This document shows positions 39,962 to 49,746 of a DNA stretch of 64,000 bases, in pieces (positions within the stretch are counted from its first letter, which is position 1; every line of letters starts with the position of its first letter). Origin of the DNA: an uncultured SAR86 cluster bacterium (GTDB taxonomy: Bacteria > Pseudomonadota > Gammaproteobacteria > Magnimaribacterales > TMED112). The notes under the pieces were generated by a model. The model searched no databases. It was not told where the DNA came from and saw nothing but the letters and a program-made list of their open reading frames with translations. The DNA lies in contig CACEYZ010000002.1 of NCBI GenBank assembly GCA_902563885.1, forward strand, positions 90,115 through 154,114, in the 5' to 3' direction. The position numbers were made by a program, and so were the translations under genes.

Positions 39962-42900
39962 ATGTCAAGCGATAAATATTTTAAAGAACTTCAAAGCTTG
40001 AAGTATTTTGATGAAGAAAAATTAATTGAAAAAATCATCAATGAAAGTGATTGGTTAAATGATGAAGAGATTTCAATTAATGCTGAATCTATTGTTGAAA
40101 AATGTAGAGGCGATAGAAATAAGACAAAGCTTGATAATTTTTTTCTTGAATATGGATTAAGCAATCAGGAGGGTGTTGCCCTAATGTGCCTAGCTGAGTC
40201 TCTTCTAAGGATTCCAGATAATTCTACATGTGATGAAATTATTGAAGAAAAAATAGGCGGCAAAAGCTGGCTAAATCATTTAAATAATTCTCCATCTCTT
40301 TTTGTGAATGCGACTACATTTGGTCTTTTTTTGGCTGAACAAGTTGTAGAACTAGATCCAAAAATTGGCTCAAATCCAATTAGCTGGCTGTCAGGCATGA
40401 CTTCAAAAGTTGGAGAGCCAGTTTTAAGAGAAGCAATCAAAAAAGGTATGGATATTTTGAGTGAAGAATTTGTTTCAGGAACAAGTATTGAAAAAGCATT
40501 AACAAAGTTTGATTCACCAAATACTCCATGCTCTTTTGATATGCTTGGTGAAGCAGCTCGAACTAAATCTGATGTAGATTTCTTTTTTGAGGCCTATGAA
40601 AATGCAATTAGGTGTGTTGGAGAAAAAAATGCTCTTCTGTCTAAATCCTTTCATGAAATTTCTATAAAACTCTCTGCATTACATCCTCGTTATGAGGCAT
40701 TAAAAGAGGAAAGAGTTATGAACGAACTTTATGAAAGTGTTTATGAACTATCTTTACAAGCAGCTAATCAAGATATTGCTTTAACAATAGATGCTGAAGA
40801 ACAAGATAGACTTGAACTTAGCCTAAAAATTATTGAAAAGCTTTCAGAAAATAAGAAGCTTAAAGATTGGGGTGGGCTAGGCTTAGCAATTCAAGGTTAC
40901 GGAAGAAGATCTTCTTCTGTAGTCAAATTCATTGATTATCTTGGAGGTGGAAGAAATGGACTTATGATGAGATTAGTAAAAGGTGCTTACTGGGATCAGG
41001 AAGTCAAAATTCATCAAACAAAAGGTTCTATTGATTTACCTGTTTTTACTGCAAAGTCCTTCACTGATTTGAATTATTTACATACAGCTAAAGTTATTTC
41101 AGAGAGTAAAAATCTTAGGCCTTATTTTGCTACTCATAATGCACATACAATAGCTGCAATAATGAGCATATTTAAAGGGCAGGAGGAAAAAATTGAATTT
41201 CAAAGAATTTTTGGAATGGGTGATTTAGTTTATACAAACGCTAAAAAATGCTTTAAAGATTTTCCAACAACGAGAATATATGCTCCTGTCGGGTCTAAGA
41301 AAGAATTGCTACCTTATCTTGTTAGAAGGTTGATTGAAAATGGAGCAAATAATTCATTTGTAAATAAATATTTAGATAAGAAAATTCCTATCACTGAAGT
41401 TGTAAAAAATCCCCTTCTCAATTGCAAAGATCAGTTAATAAATAAAACTTTCCTTAATAACGTAAAAAGACCAAAAGAAATTTTTAAAGGAAGAGAAAAT
41501 TCTTTAGGTTTTGATTTTGGCGATCTTTATGAAATTAAAACACTGCAAAATGATGTTAAAAATATGAGAAAGCGTGATTATAAAGCTAGCTCAATTTTAG
41601 GTAATCATGAATTTATTGGGGAGTCTATCAAAAGACTTTCTCCTCATGAATTAAAAAATGAAATTGGCTCAGTTAAGTACTTAAAAACAAAAGAAATTAA
41701 GCATGTTTTTAAAGATTTTGATAATTCTGATTGGTCGAAAACTTCTTTGAAAAAAAGAATTGAGATTTTGTCAAAGGTTGGAGAGTTGCTTTCTAACAAT
41801 AGGGCAATGCTTTTCCATCTTTTGATCAATGAGGCTGGAAAAACTTTGAAAGATTGCGACGCAGAATTAAGAGAGGCAATTGATTTTATTAATTACTACA
41901 ATGCCCAGGCAAAAAAAATCTTCAAAAGAAAAAGAATGCCTGGTCCTTCAGGTGAAGAAAACTATCTTGAACACGCCCCTAAAGGGACATTCCTCTGTAT
42001 AAGTCCATGGAATTTTCCCTTAGCAATATTTGTGGGGCAAATTACAGCAGCGCTAGTAACAGGAAATAATGTTATTGCAAAACCTGCTGAAGATACTTCT
42101 ATCATTGGGTGTGAAGTTGTAAAAATCTTCCATGAATCTGGTGTGCCGAAATCAGCATTAAAACTAGTACTTGGTGACAAAAAAATTGGCAATGAATTAA
42201 CTAAAAACAATCTTATTGCTGGTGTTGCTTTTACAGGGTCAAGTTTTGCTGCAAAGCAAATAAATAAGAATCTTGCTGACTCAAATGGTCCTATAAAAAG
42301 TCTTATTGCAGAAACAGGTGGTCAGAATGCAATGATCGTTGATTCATCTTCCCTCAAGGAGCAAGTTATAGATGATGTAATCAGATCAGCATTTTTGAGT
42401 GCTGGTCAAAGATGTAGTGCATTGAGAGTTTTGTATGTTCAAGATGAAATTGCTGACGAATATTGGGATTATCTTAATGAGGCATTGCAAGAATATACTA
42501 TTGGAGATCCAAACCTACCGAAAGTTGATATTGGTCCAATTATTAACAAAAATTCGAAAAATAGATTGATGGCACATATATCTGCTTTGAAAAAATCAGC
42601 TAGAAGAACTATTGAGCATCATCATAAGCAAAACAAGGGTGATTTATTTATCACACCAATTGTTTTTGAAATAGATAGCATTAATCAGATAGATGAGGAG
42701 AATTTTGGACCAATCCTTCACTTTATACGATATAAAAATGAAAACTTGCAGCAAGTCATCGATGAGATTAATAATACTGGCTATGGACTTACAATGGGTG
42801 TTCACTCCAGAATTGTGAGTAAAGCTAGAAGAATTTTTGAGGCAGCAAATGTTGGAAATTTTTATTTTAATAGGGATATTGTCGGTGCTGTTGTTGGAGT

Positions 42901-43051
42901 ACAGCCTTTTGGTGGTCAAGGTTTAAGTGGTACTGGTCCAAAGGCTGGAGGACCAGGTTACCTTTATAATTTTGTTACTGAAAAAACTTATACTGACAAT
43001 GTAATGGCTACTGGTGGTAATATAGAATTATTAAATAAAAATGCAATGTAA
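39962..43051 (+). CDS. putA: bifunctional proline dehydrogenase/P5C dehydrogenase
   Basis: 1029 residues, a minimal (type A-like) PutA: it starts directly in the arm and proline-dehydrogenase region, with no N-terminal ribbon-helix-helix. PRODH motifs include DAEEQDRLELSLKIIEKL, YGRRSSSVVKFIDYL and MRLVKGAYWDQEVK. The aldehyde-dehydrogenase half has APKGTFLCISPWNFPLAIF, the Glu motif IAETGGQNAMIVDSSS (~783), the catalytic Cys in SAGQRCSALRVL (~818) and GVQPFGGQGLSGTGPKAGG. It oxidises proline to glutamate at the inner membrane, passing electrons to quinone. Without the DNA-binding domain it cannot repress itself. Confidence 0.95.
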   Translation: MSSDKYFKELQSLKYFDEEKLIEKIINESDWLNDEEISINAESIVEKCRGDRNKTKLDNFFLEYGLSNQEGVALMCLAESLLRIPDNSTCDEIIEEKIGGKSWLNHLNNSPSLFVNATTFGLFLAEQVVELDPKIGSNPISWLSGMTSKVGEPVLREAIKKGMDILSEEFVSGTSIEKALTKFDSPNTPCSFDMLGEAARTKSDVDFFFEAYENAIRCVGEKNALLSKSFHEISIKLSALHPRYEALKEERVMNELYESVYELSLQAANQDIALTIDAEEQDRLELSLKIIEKLSENKKLKDWGGLGLAIQGYGRRSSSVVKFIDYLGGGRNGLMMRLVKGAYWDQEVKIHQTKGSIDLPVFTAKSFTDLNYLHTAKVISESKNLRPYFATHNAHTIAAIMSIFKGQEEKIEFQRIFGMGDLVYTNAKKCFKDFPTTRIYAPVGSKKELLPYLVRRLIENGANNSFVNKYLDKKIPITEVVKNPLLNCKDQLINKTFLNNVKRPKEIFKGRENSLGFDFGDLYEIKTLQNDVKNMRKRDYKASSILGNHEFIGESIKRLSPHELKNEIGSVKYLKTKEIKHVFKDFDNSDWSKTSLKKRIEILSKVGELLSNNRAMLFHLLINEAGKTLKDCDAELREAIDFINYYNAQAKKIFKRKRMPGPSGEENYLEHAPKGTFLCISPWNFPLAIFVGQITAALVTGNNVIAKPAEDTSIIGCEVVKIFHESGVPKSALKLVLGDKKIGNELTKNNLIAGVAFTGSSFAAKQINKNLADSNGPIKSLIAETGGQNAMIVDSSSLKEQVIDDVIRSAFLSAGQRCSALRVLYVQDEIADEYWDYLNEALQEYTIGDPNLPKVDIGPIINKNSKNRLMAHISALKKSARRTIEHHHKQNKGDLFITPIVFEIDSINQIDEENFGPILHFIRYKNENLQQVIDEINNTGYGLTMGVHSRIVSKARRIFEAANVGNFYFNRDIVGAVVGVQPFGGQGLSGTGPKAGGPGYLYNFVTEKTYTDNVMATGGNIELLNKNAM

Positions 43052-43437
43052 TGATTAATAAGATTTTTCTTGGTTTCACTGCAGTAACTTATGGATACTT
43101 GGGAGGATGGGCTCTTTTTGATCCAAGCAGTTACGTAACTGCAGTAGGTCTAACAATAAATACTGACTTGGGCTCCGCTGAAATTAGAGCTGTATATGGC
43201 GGTATAAATTTTTTGGTAGGTATCTCAGCTTTTGTTACTTTGATGAATTCTAGAAACGAAAAAACTTTCTTTACTATTTTATTATTTTTAATATCAGGAA
43301 TACTTTTAGGAAGAATTATTTCACTGATCTATGGTGAATATACTTCTCCTTTTATAGGGTACTTCACAGCTTTTGAGATTGTATATTTTGTATTCTTGGT
43401 TAGTGCTTTAAGAAAATTGAGAAATAGGATTTTTTAA
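43051..43437 (+). CDS. DUF4345 small membrane protein
   Basis: 128 residues with four hydrophobic helices (about 4-22, 44-63, 70-90, 100-120). The segments ALFDPSSYVTAVGLTINTDLGSAEIRAVYG (written here in part) and LGRIISLIYGEYTSPFIGYF are typical of DUF4345 proteins. No function is known. Its ATG shares one base with the putA stop and its end overlaps the following membrane-protein gene by one base. Confidence 0.75.
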   Translation: MINKIFLGFTAVTYGYLGGWALFDPSSYVTAVGLTINTDLGSAEIRAVYGGINFLVGISAFVTLMNSRNEKTFFTILLFLISGILLGRIISLIYGEYTSPFIGYFTAFEIVYFVFLVSALRKLRNRIF

Positions 43438-43730
43438 TGGATGGTCTCATTCAGTTTTTTTCAGAATATAACTATGATGGGATAGTTTATGGTCTGATTG
43501 ATAACGGCGTTCTTGGATTTTCAACTCTCCTTGGTATTGATATTGATAGATATTTTCGAGGGAGTGGAATACATGGAGCCATTTATGGAGCGCTTCTAGG
43601 AAACACTTTATCTGACTTTCTAGGTGCAATAGTTGATTTTCCTCTTCTTCTTACAATAAATATAACAGCCGGATGCTTAATAATAATTCCATTAGTTTGG
43701 TTATATTTGTCAATTTCAAAGAGACACTAA
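43437..43730 (+). CDS. small membrane protein of unknown function
   Basis: 97 residues. The N-terminal ~30 residues are amphipathic. Then GSGIHGAIYGALLGNTLSDF, rich in Gly and small residues, and a C-terminal helix (LLLTINITAGCLIIIPLVWL) indicate two membrane segments packed closely. I do not recognise a family with certainty. It is the last of three overlapping plus-strand genes after putA and shares CTAA with the convergent DUF442 gene. Confidence 0.65.
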   Translation: MDGLIQFFSEYNYDGIVYGLIDNGVLGFSTLLGIDIDRYFRGSGIHGAIYGALLGNTLSDFLGAIVDFPLLLTINITAGCLIIIPLVWLYLSISKRH

Positions 43731-44140
43731 CCTTTAATTGCTAAAAGAACTTCTTTAAGATTATTTAAATCAAACCCGGCGTTTTTGCACTTATCTAATA
43801 TTATTTCGGCATCAAGATCTTTTGCATTTGCGAAAGCCCATTGGGTAATGCTTCTATTTCCAGTTCTGCAATAAGCCAAAGTCTTTTTTTCTTCCTGGAT
43901 AATAGAATTAAGTTCAAAAACTTTTCCTGGATCTATTTCACCTGGTGAAATTGGAATAAAAAAGCATTTGATATCATTTTCATTGCATATTTTCTCTATT
44001 TCTGTATAGATAGGTTGGCCCTCTTCTTCTCCATTAGGCCTATTACAAACAATAGTCTGAAAGCCTTGTTCTTTAAGACTTTTTATATCACTTGGAAAAA
44101 TTTGACCAGCTACAAAAAAATTTTCTTCTACTCGATGCAA
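43727..44140 (-). CDS. TIGR01244/DUF442 phosphatase-like protein
   Basis: 137 residues starting at a TTG (44140) that directly follows the TAA of the preceding gene, with GGGAG eight bases upstream. ENFFVAGQIFPSDIKSLKEQ and TIVCNRPNGEEEGQP are the usual N-terminal elements, and the P-loop is AYCRTGNRS, matching C-x5-R of dual-specificity-type phosphatases. Members are fused to or lie beside sulfur dioxygenase or persulfide genes in other bacteria (Blh), so a sulfur-related role is possible but not shown here. Confidence 0.82.
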   Translation of the reverse strand: MHRVEENFFVAGQIFPSDIKSLKEQGFQTIVCNRPNGEEEGQPIYTEIEKICNENDIKCFFIPISPGEIDPGKVFELNSIIQEEKKTLAYCRTGNRSITQWAFANAKDLDAEIILDKCKNAGFDLNNLKEVLLAIKG

Positions 44141-47100
44141 TTACTTATCTCCCTTAATTGCATTTTTAAAAGCTTGAAAAGATTCATCTTTTACTGGCCC
44201 ATAACCTCTAACAGAACTTGAGCTATCAACTAGTGCCTCAAGATATTTTCCCCTCAGGCCTGATGGAGTTTTGGTAATTTTGTCTAACTCACTAAAAAAT
44301 ATTTTTCTGTGTGCACTATCTCTTCTTCTATCATGTGTAATTTTGAAAGGATCAAAAAAACTACCTCGTAAGAACTTAAAGCTTTTTAGAAGTTTAAACA
44401 TTGGTATTGCGAAAGTGCCTGGAATTTTAATTTTTAGTGGTCGGCCAGTTCTTTTATCTTTAATAAATGACATAAAAGGTGGCGATAGATAAAAACTCAA
44501 ATTTTTCCACTCACCAAATTGTTTGCTCACCATTTCTTTTGATGTTTCAAGATGCATTCTTGCAACTTCATACTCATCTTTAACTGCAATAACACGATAA
44601 ATTTCTTTGATGGTTTTCTTTAATAGCTCCTCTGTTTCTAATTCATTTTTAATTAAGTCTTTCGTAAAATTAACTTTGCTATTGAAGAAATCTATTTCTT
44701 TTTTATCGTAAATAGCTAGTCTTTCAAGCCTGTCCTTAAGAACACTCTCGGTGGTTTGTTCTTTCTCTTTAAATGAATTTAAGAATTTAAAAATCTTATC
44801 TTTTGGATTGAATGCATAAAGTCTTCCGAGATTAAAACTATAGATATTTTTTTCTACACCAATACCATTTAACTTAATAGCATATTTAATACTTTCTTCT
44901 TTAAGTGGAACATGACCAAGCTGATAAGCTGCACCAAGCATCATAATATTTGCTGCAATCGCATCACCGCATAAATTTTCTGCAATCTTAATTGCTGGGA
45001 CTGTGATATCAATGTCTTTAGTGGTTTTATCAATTACTTTTAAAACTTCATCATCCTTAAAATCTAAATCTCTATTGGTTACAAAATCGGCAACTGGAAT
45101 AGTATCTGAATTAATAATCGAATATGTTTTTTTATCAGACAAGACTTCTTGAATTTCTGGCTTTGTTCCGACTACTGCATCACATGCTAAGAACAGGTTA
45201 GCTGAGGCAGGTGCAATTTTATGGCTAAATGTTTTTACATTCTTTTCATATATTTTTATGTGAGACCAAACTGCTCCCCCTTTCTGAGCTAGTCCTGTCA
45301 TATCTAATATTGTTGATTCTTTACCCTCATAATGAGCAGCCATAGCTGTTATTGCCGATACTGTTAAAACACCAGTTCCTCCAATTCCAGTAAGAATAAT
45401 ATTGGAAACACCATCAGATACTTTATGTTTTGGATCTGGAAGTCCATCTATTTTATGTGATGTTGTTCTTGCTTGAAGTTGAGCGTCTACAGAGACAAAA
45501 GATGGACAGAAACCTTTAAGACATGTGTAATCTTTGTTACAAGTGGATTGATTAATTTTTCTTTTTCTTCCAAGTTTTGTTTCAAGTGGCTCAATTGATA
45601 CACAGCTGGATTGAATTGAGCAATCTCCACAACCCTCACACACATCTGGGTTTATCATTATTCTTTGCAGAGGATCATGCATTTGGCCTCTTTTTCTTTT
45701 TCTTCTTTTTTCAGCTGCACATGTTTGATCAAATATTAAAACACTCACACCTTTATGTTTGCTTAGGTTAACCTGTTCACTAATAATGTGATCGCGATGG
45801 ACACTCTTTACATATTTTGATGATAAATACTTATACTTTTTTGGATCTTGTGAAAGAACTGAAATCTTCCTTACACCTTCAGCTAAAACTTGCTTAATAA
45901 TTCCATCCACATTCCAATTATCTCCAATTTCTTGGCCTCCTGTCATCGCAACAGCATCGTTATAGAGAATTTTATATGTGATATTAACTTCAGCATCAAG
46001 AGCAGCTCTAATTGCTAAAATACCCGAGTGTTTATAAGTTCCATCGCCAAGATTTGCATAAATATGTTTTTCTTTTGAAAAGGGTGATATTCCTATCCAA
46101 GGCGTTCCCTCGCCACCCATCTGAGTAAAAAATTCTGTTCCTTTCACAGTATTTACTGCCATGTAATGGCACCCTATTCCACCTAATGCTCGTTTTCCCT
46201 CAGGAACCATTAATGAAGTATTGTGAGGACAACCAGAGCAAAAGAATGGTTTTCGATTTAGTGGAGCATTTATATTTTCTTGTGACTTATTTCGTTTTTG
46301 GAACCAGTCAAGCTGATTAATAACAGCACTATCACTGTTAAATTTAGAAATTCTTTCAGCAATTACTTCAATTATTGTTTGCATTGGAAGGTCATTTTCT
46401 GCAGGCAGTAACCACTTTCCATTTTCATCTTGTTTTCCAATAACAGTCGGTCTTACGTTTTCTTTCCAATTGTATAGCTGCCATTTTACCTGGTGTTCAA
46501 TTAATTCTCTTTTCTCTTCAACAACTAGAACAGTATCAAGACCTCTACAAAATTCTCTTATTCCCTGTGGCTCAAGAGGCCATGGCATTCCAACTTTATA
46601 TAAAGCAATGCCCATACTTTTTGCTTTTTCTTCGTCTATTCCAAGCCATCTGAAGGCTTCAAGAACATCGTTATATGATTTGCCTGCAGAAATTATTCCA
46701 AGTTTTGCATTGTTGTTCTTCCAAATAACTTTATCAATTTGATTCGCCCTAACGAATTCTTGTGCAGCAAAACCTTTCGCCCTCTGCAGTCTAAAATCTT
46801 GCTCTCTGGGAGTATCTGAAAAGAGGATATTTCTTGGTAAGTCTTTGTATTCTCCTAAGAATGCTCCGCTAGGCACAATGATCTCTTCATTTTCTATCGA
46901 AGTATCATAAGTTCTACCAGAATCTGCAACGTCAGATACGATTTTTAAACCTACCCAACAGCCACTATATCTGCTCATTGCAAAACCTAATAAACCAAAC
47001 CTTACGATTTCACTGACTCCACTTGGATATAAATAAGGCATGAAAGCACTCATAAAGTTGTGATCTGATTGATGAGGTAATGTTGAGGACTTAGCTGCAT

Positions 47101-47539
47101 GATCATCACCAGCAACTGCTAGTACTCCACCAAATTTTGAGGATCCTGCTGCATTTGCATGTTTAAAAACATCCATAGAACGATCCATGCCTGGACCTTT
47201 TCCGTACCAGATTCCGAATACACCATCTTTAACACCTCTTCCATGAAATTCTCCCTGTTGTGAGCCCCAAACAGCGGTTGCACCTAATTCTTCATTTAGA
47301 CCAGGCTGATGGACGATATCATTTTGATCTAGAAATTTTTTTGCACGATGTAGTTCTAAATCATAACCACCAAGAGGTGAGCCTTTATAACCAGAAATAA
47401 ACCCACCAGTATCTAGATTTCTTTCAATATCTAGTTCTTTTTGAATAAGAGGTAGCCTAACAAGTCCCTGTATTCCTGTAAGAAATACAGTTCCATCTCT
47501 TTTTTTATATTTATCATCTAAAGATATACCCTTGCTCAA
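44141..47539 (-). CDS. fused indolepyruvate ferredoxin oxidoreductase-type enzyme
   Basis: 1132 residues, close to the fused single-chain IOR length. The start is a TTG with AAGGAG six bases upstream. N-terminal pyrimidine-binding domains include VFLTGIQGLVRLPLIQ and GVWYGKGPG-like motifs, the TPP-binding region has FFCSGCPHNTS and GGEGTPWIG with LGDGTYKHSG, and an [4Fe-4S] site reads CEGCGDCSIQSSC. The gamma-like domain has GIGGTGVLTVSAITAMAAH. It oxidises aromatic or branched 2-oxo acids to acyl-CoA, giving electrons to ferredoxin or flavodoxin. Oxygen-tolerant fused forms are common in aerobic proteobacteria. Confidence 0.92.
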   Translation of the reverse strand: MSKGISLDDKYKKRDGTVFLTGIQGLVRLPLIQKELDIERNLDTGGFISGYKGSPLGGYDLELHRAKKFLDQNDIVHQPGLNEELGATAVWGSQQGEFHGRGVKDGVFGIWYGKGPGMDRSMDVFKHANAAGSSKFGGVLAVAGDDHAAKSSTLPHQSDHNFMSAFMPYLYPSGVSEIVRFGLLGFAMSRYSGCWVGLKIVSDVADSGRTYDTSIENEEIIVPSGAFLGEYKDLPRNILFSDTPREQDFRLQRAKGFAAQEFVRANQIDKVIWKNNNAKLGIISAGKSYNDVLEAFRWLGIDEEKAKSMGIALYKVGMPWPLEPQGIREFCRGLDTVLVVEEKRELIEHQVKWQLYNWKENVRPTVIGKQDENGKWLLPAENDLPMQTIIEVIAERISKFNSDSAVINQLDWFQKRNKSQENINAPLNRKPFFCSGCPHNTSLMVPEGKRALGGIGCHYMAVNTVKGTEFFTQMGGEGTPWIGISPFSKEKHIYANLGDGTYKHSGILAIRAALDAEVNITYKILYNDAVAMTGGQEIGDNWNVDGIIKQVLAEGVRKISVLSQDPKKYKYLSSKYVKSVHRDHIISEQVNLSKHKGVSVLIFDQTCAAEKRRKRKRGQMHDPLQRIMINPDVCEGCGDCSIQSSCVSIEPLETKLGRKRKINQSTCNKDYTCLKGFCPSFVSVDAQLQARTTSHKIDGLPDPKHKVSDGVSNIILTGIGGTGVLTVSAITAMAAHYEGKESTILDMTGLAQKGGAVWSHIKIYEKNVKTFSHKIAPASANLFLACDAVVGTKPEIQEVLSDKKTYSIINSDTIPVADFVTNRDLDFKDDEVLKVIDKTTKDIDITVPAIKIAENLCGDAIAANIMMLGAAYQLGHVPLKEESIKYAIKLNGIGVEKNIYSFNLGRLYAFNPKDKIFKFLNSFKEKEQTTESVLKDRLERLAIYDKKEIDFFNSKVNFTKDLIKNELETEELLKKTIKEIYRVIAVKDEYEVARMHLETSKEMVSKQFGEWKNLSFYLSPPFMSFIKDKRTGRPLKIKIPGTFAIPMFKLLKSFKFLRGSFFDPFKITHDRRRDSAHRKIFFSELDKITKTPSGLRGKYLEALVDSSSSVRGYGPVKDESFQAFKNAIKGDK

Positions 47540-47576
47540 TATAACTCCTTATTTTTAATTCCTTATTATAACAGTT

Positions 47577-48305
47577 TTAGAATTTTTCCATGTAAGGCCT
47601 TAGATCAATTTCATGTGTCCAAACAGACTTTTTTTGATGATGTAAATCAAGATAAACCTGAGCAATTTCATTTGGTTTTAAAATTCCATCTTTTTTCTTC
47701 AATTTATAAATGTCTGGAAAGTTTTCTTTAATCCAAGGATGGTCAATTGCTCCATCAATAACTGTATGAGCAACATGAATCCCTTTAGGACCAAGTTCTC
47801 TTGCCATTGATTGAGCAAGTGCTCTTAATCCAAATTTTGCTGATGCAAAAGCACTGAATCCAGAACTGCCTCTCATCGACGCTGTTGCTCCTGTAAAAAT
47901 AATTGTTCCCTTTTTATTTTTTAACATATATTTAGCTGCTTCTTTCCCTGTTAGAAAACCTGCAAATGTAGCCATTTCCCAAACTTTTTTAAATACTCTA
48001 GAAGTTGTTTTGCTTATAGGAAAAAATACATTCGCACCAATGTTGAAAATTACACACTCAATCTTTCCCTGTTTGGCTGCAGTTTTGAAGAGTTCTTGAA
48101 TTTCTACTTCATTTCTTGCGTCCATTGAATATGGTGTGCATTTAAAGCCTTTTTTATTTATGCCTTTTGCAAGATTTTGAAGATCTTTCTTATTTCTTTC
48201 TCTTCTAGAAGCAAAAACATGATATCCAGATTGTGAAAATTTTTGTGCTAGAGATGAGCCTAGTCCTGGACCAGCTCCGACAATTAAAACTATCTTATCT
48301 TTCAT
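47577..48305 (-). CDS. SDR-family protein lacking the catalytic Tyr
   Basis: 242 residues. The Rossmann motif VLIVGAGPGLGSSLAQKFSQ and the N-A-G-like IFNIGANVFFPI are present. The catalytic segment reads GATASMRGSSGFSAFASAKF: the Y-x-x-x-K motif appears as F-A-S-A-K, so the usual acid/base Tyr is Phe, while the Lys is kept. This occurs in one SDR subgroup and does not by itself mean inactivity. The gene lies upstream of the IOR gene on the same strand with a 37-bp gap that carries a TATAAT for the IOR gene. Confidence 0.85.
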   Translation of the reverse strand: MKDKIVLIVGAGPGLGSSLAQKFSQSGYHVFASRRERNKKDLQNLAKGINKKGFKCTPYSMDARNEVEIQELFKTAAKQGKIECVIFNIGANVFFPISKTTSRVFKKVWEMATFAGFLTGKEAAKYMLKNKKGTIIFTGATASMRGSSGFSAFASAKFGLRALAQSMARELGPKGIHVAHTVIDGAIDHPWIKENFPDIYKLKKKDGILKPNEIAQVYLDLHHQKKSVWTHEIDLRPYMEKF

Positions 48306-48346
48306 GAATTCTATTTGAATTATATCAATAAGGTTAGAATGAGAGA

Positions 48347-48937
48347 ATGCAAATAAAATTCATTTTTGATATCGCAAGTCCAAATGCATATTTATCTCAT
48401 AAAGTAATTCCTGATTTTGAGAAAAAATATGATGTCAAATTTGATTATTTTGTTTGTTTACTAGGAGGTATTTTTAAATTATCTAATAACAAACCTCCTA
48501 TGATTGCTAATGCAGAAATACCTCTCAAATATAATTATTTTGGCCAAGAGATCATAAGATTTGCAAAATTCCATCAATTAACGAACTTTAAAATGAACCC
48601 TCATTTTCCAATTAATACTTTGAATATTCAAAGAGGGGCATTAGCAGCACAAGAGAGGGGAAATTTAGCTGAATATGTAGACTGTATAGCCAAAGGAATG
48701 TGGGAAGAAGAGAAAAATTTCAATAACATTGAAATTTTAAAGAATTATTTATTGCAGAATAAAATCAATGGTGAGGAAATTTTAGAACAAGCTGCAACTC
48801 CAGAAATTAAACAAAAACTTATAGACAATACATCTGAAGCATATGAAATGGGTGCTTTTGGAGTTCCAACTTTTTTTGTTGGCAAGGAAATGTTTTTTGG
48901 CAAGGAAGCATTTAGGGAAATGCCAGACTTTCTTTAA
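48347..48937 (+). CDS. DsbA-fold 2-hydroxychromene-2-carboxylate isomerase-like protein
   Basis: 196 residues of the HCCA isomerase/kappa-GST type. FIFDIASPNAYLSHKVIPDF opens the thioredoxin fold, with Ser where DsbA has its Cys pair. GQEIIRFAKFHQL and MNPHFPINTLNIQRGALAAQ follow, and the family signature AFGVPTFFVGKEMFFGKEAF closes the domain. Members isomerise chromene carboxylates in aromatic degradation, but many marine homologues have other, unknown substrates. The ATG is 6 bp after a TAGAAT -10-like box. Its stop shares TTAA with the convergent gene. Confidence 0.85.
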   Translation: MQIKFIFDIASPNAYLSHKVIPDFEKKYDVKFDYFVCLLGGIFKLSNNKPPMIANAEIPLKYNYFGQEIIRFAKFHQLTNFKMNPHFPINTLNIQRGALAAQERGNLAEYVDCIAKGMWEEEKNFNNIEILKNYLLQNKINGEEILEQAATPEIKQKLIDNTSEAYEMGAFGVPTFFVGKEMFFGKEAFREMPDFL

Positions 48938-49578
48938 TTAAAATCTTTATGTGAGAAGTAATTCACACCCTTTTTATTATTAAATGCCTCAGTTACCATA
49001 TTTTTTGCAAGAGTCCTCGCTTCAACATTTTTAAAATCCTTTAGCTTTAATGGCAGTAATTGCCCAAAGATATTTGTTACTTTCTCAAAAATTTGCACAT
49101 CTAGGCCAATTTTATTCTCTCTTTCCCCTAAAAGATGACTTGGTCTAAAAATATTAATTTTATTAAATGATAACTTTTTAATTTCTTCTTCCATCTTCCC
49201 TTTTATTTTTAGATAGTGATTAAGAGATTTTTTATCTGCCATTACCGAAGAAATTACAGATATATCTTTTATTCCTATATCAAGCGCCATCTTAGCTACT
49301 TTGATGACCAATCCAAAATCAACTTCTTCAAATTTAGGTTTAATTTTATCGCGCATGTAAATAAGATCTAAAAGCTCCAATGGGTACCCCAAGCATATAA
49401 AGAAATGATCTGCAGGTTTTAAACTGAAATCTTTATTGAAATCTATAAGCTCTTGTTTAACATTATTCGGAAATTTAAAAGGTCTTCTTGAAATTGCAAT
49501 TACTTCATGCTCTTGGAGGAAATCACTAATGAGTGTTTTGCCAACAAGTCCAGTTGAACCAGCAACTAATATTTTCAT
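48934..49578 (-). CDS. NAD(P)-binding atypical SDR (HTATIP2-like)
   Basis: 214 residues. It begins MKILVAGSTGLVGKTLISDF, the G-x-x-G-x-x-G Rossmann motif of atypical SDRs, with AISRRPFKF after the second strand. DISVISSVMADKKSLNHYLKI has the Ser/Tyr/Lys-like positions, followed by NIFRPSHLLGERENK. The length and order match YwnB/HTATIP2-type proteins. It stands at the 3' end of the alternative oxidase-pseudoazurin-small protein group, 15 bp after the small ORF; a function there is unknown. Confidence 0.8.
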   Translation of the reverse strand: MKILVAGSTGLVGKTLISDFLQEHEVIAISRRPFKFPNNVKQELIDFNKDFSLKPADHFFICLGYPLELLDLIYMRDKIKPKFEEVDFGLVIKVAKMALDIGIKDISVISSVMADKKSLNHYLKIKGKMEEEIKKLSFNKINIFRPSHLLGERENKIGLDVQIFEKVTNIFGQLLPLKLKDFKNVEARTLAKNMVTEAFNNKKGVNYFSHKDFN

Positions 49579-49593
49579 ATAAATTTAATTGAA

Positions 49594-49740
49594 TTATTTG
49601 GAAGTTTTATTCTCTAAAGCACTTATTTTATCTTCTATTTTCTCAAGCTTATCTAAGATTTGATGAAAAAAGTTTCGTGCCTCTGTTGGGCACTTTTCAA
49701 AAAAATGCTCTGTTAACTTTTCTAAATCTTTATTATCCAT
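49594..49740 (-). CDS. 48-residue coiled-coil protein (UbiK/BMFP-like fragment?)
   Basis: The frame runs from an ATG at 49740 to TAA at 49594 and fits its neighbours (6 bp from the pseudoazurin stop, 15 bp to the SDR start), which favours a real gene. The protein begins DLEKLTEHFFEKCPTEARNF and ends in a heptad-like KLEKIEDKISALENK. The spacing of L-E, E, P, R, F recalls the N-terminus of UbiK (YqiC/BMFP) accessory factors and the end resembles their C-terminal coiled coil, but the middle ~30 residues of UbiK are missing. The assignment is tentative. No Shine-Dalgarno is visible. Confidence 0.55.
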   Translation of the reverse strand: MDNKDLEKLTEHFFEKCPTEARNFFHQILDKLEKIEDKISALENKTSK

Positions 49741-49746
49741 TAGAAA

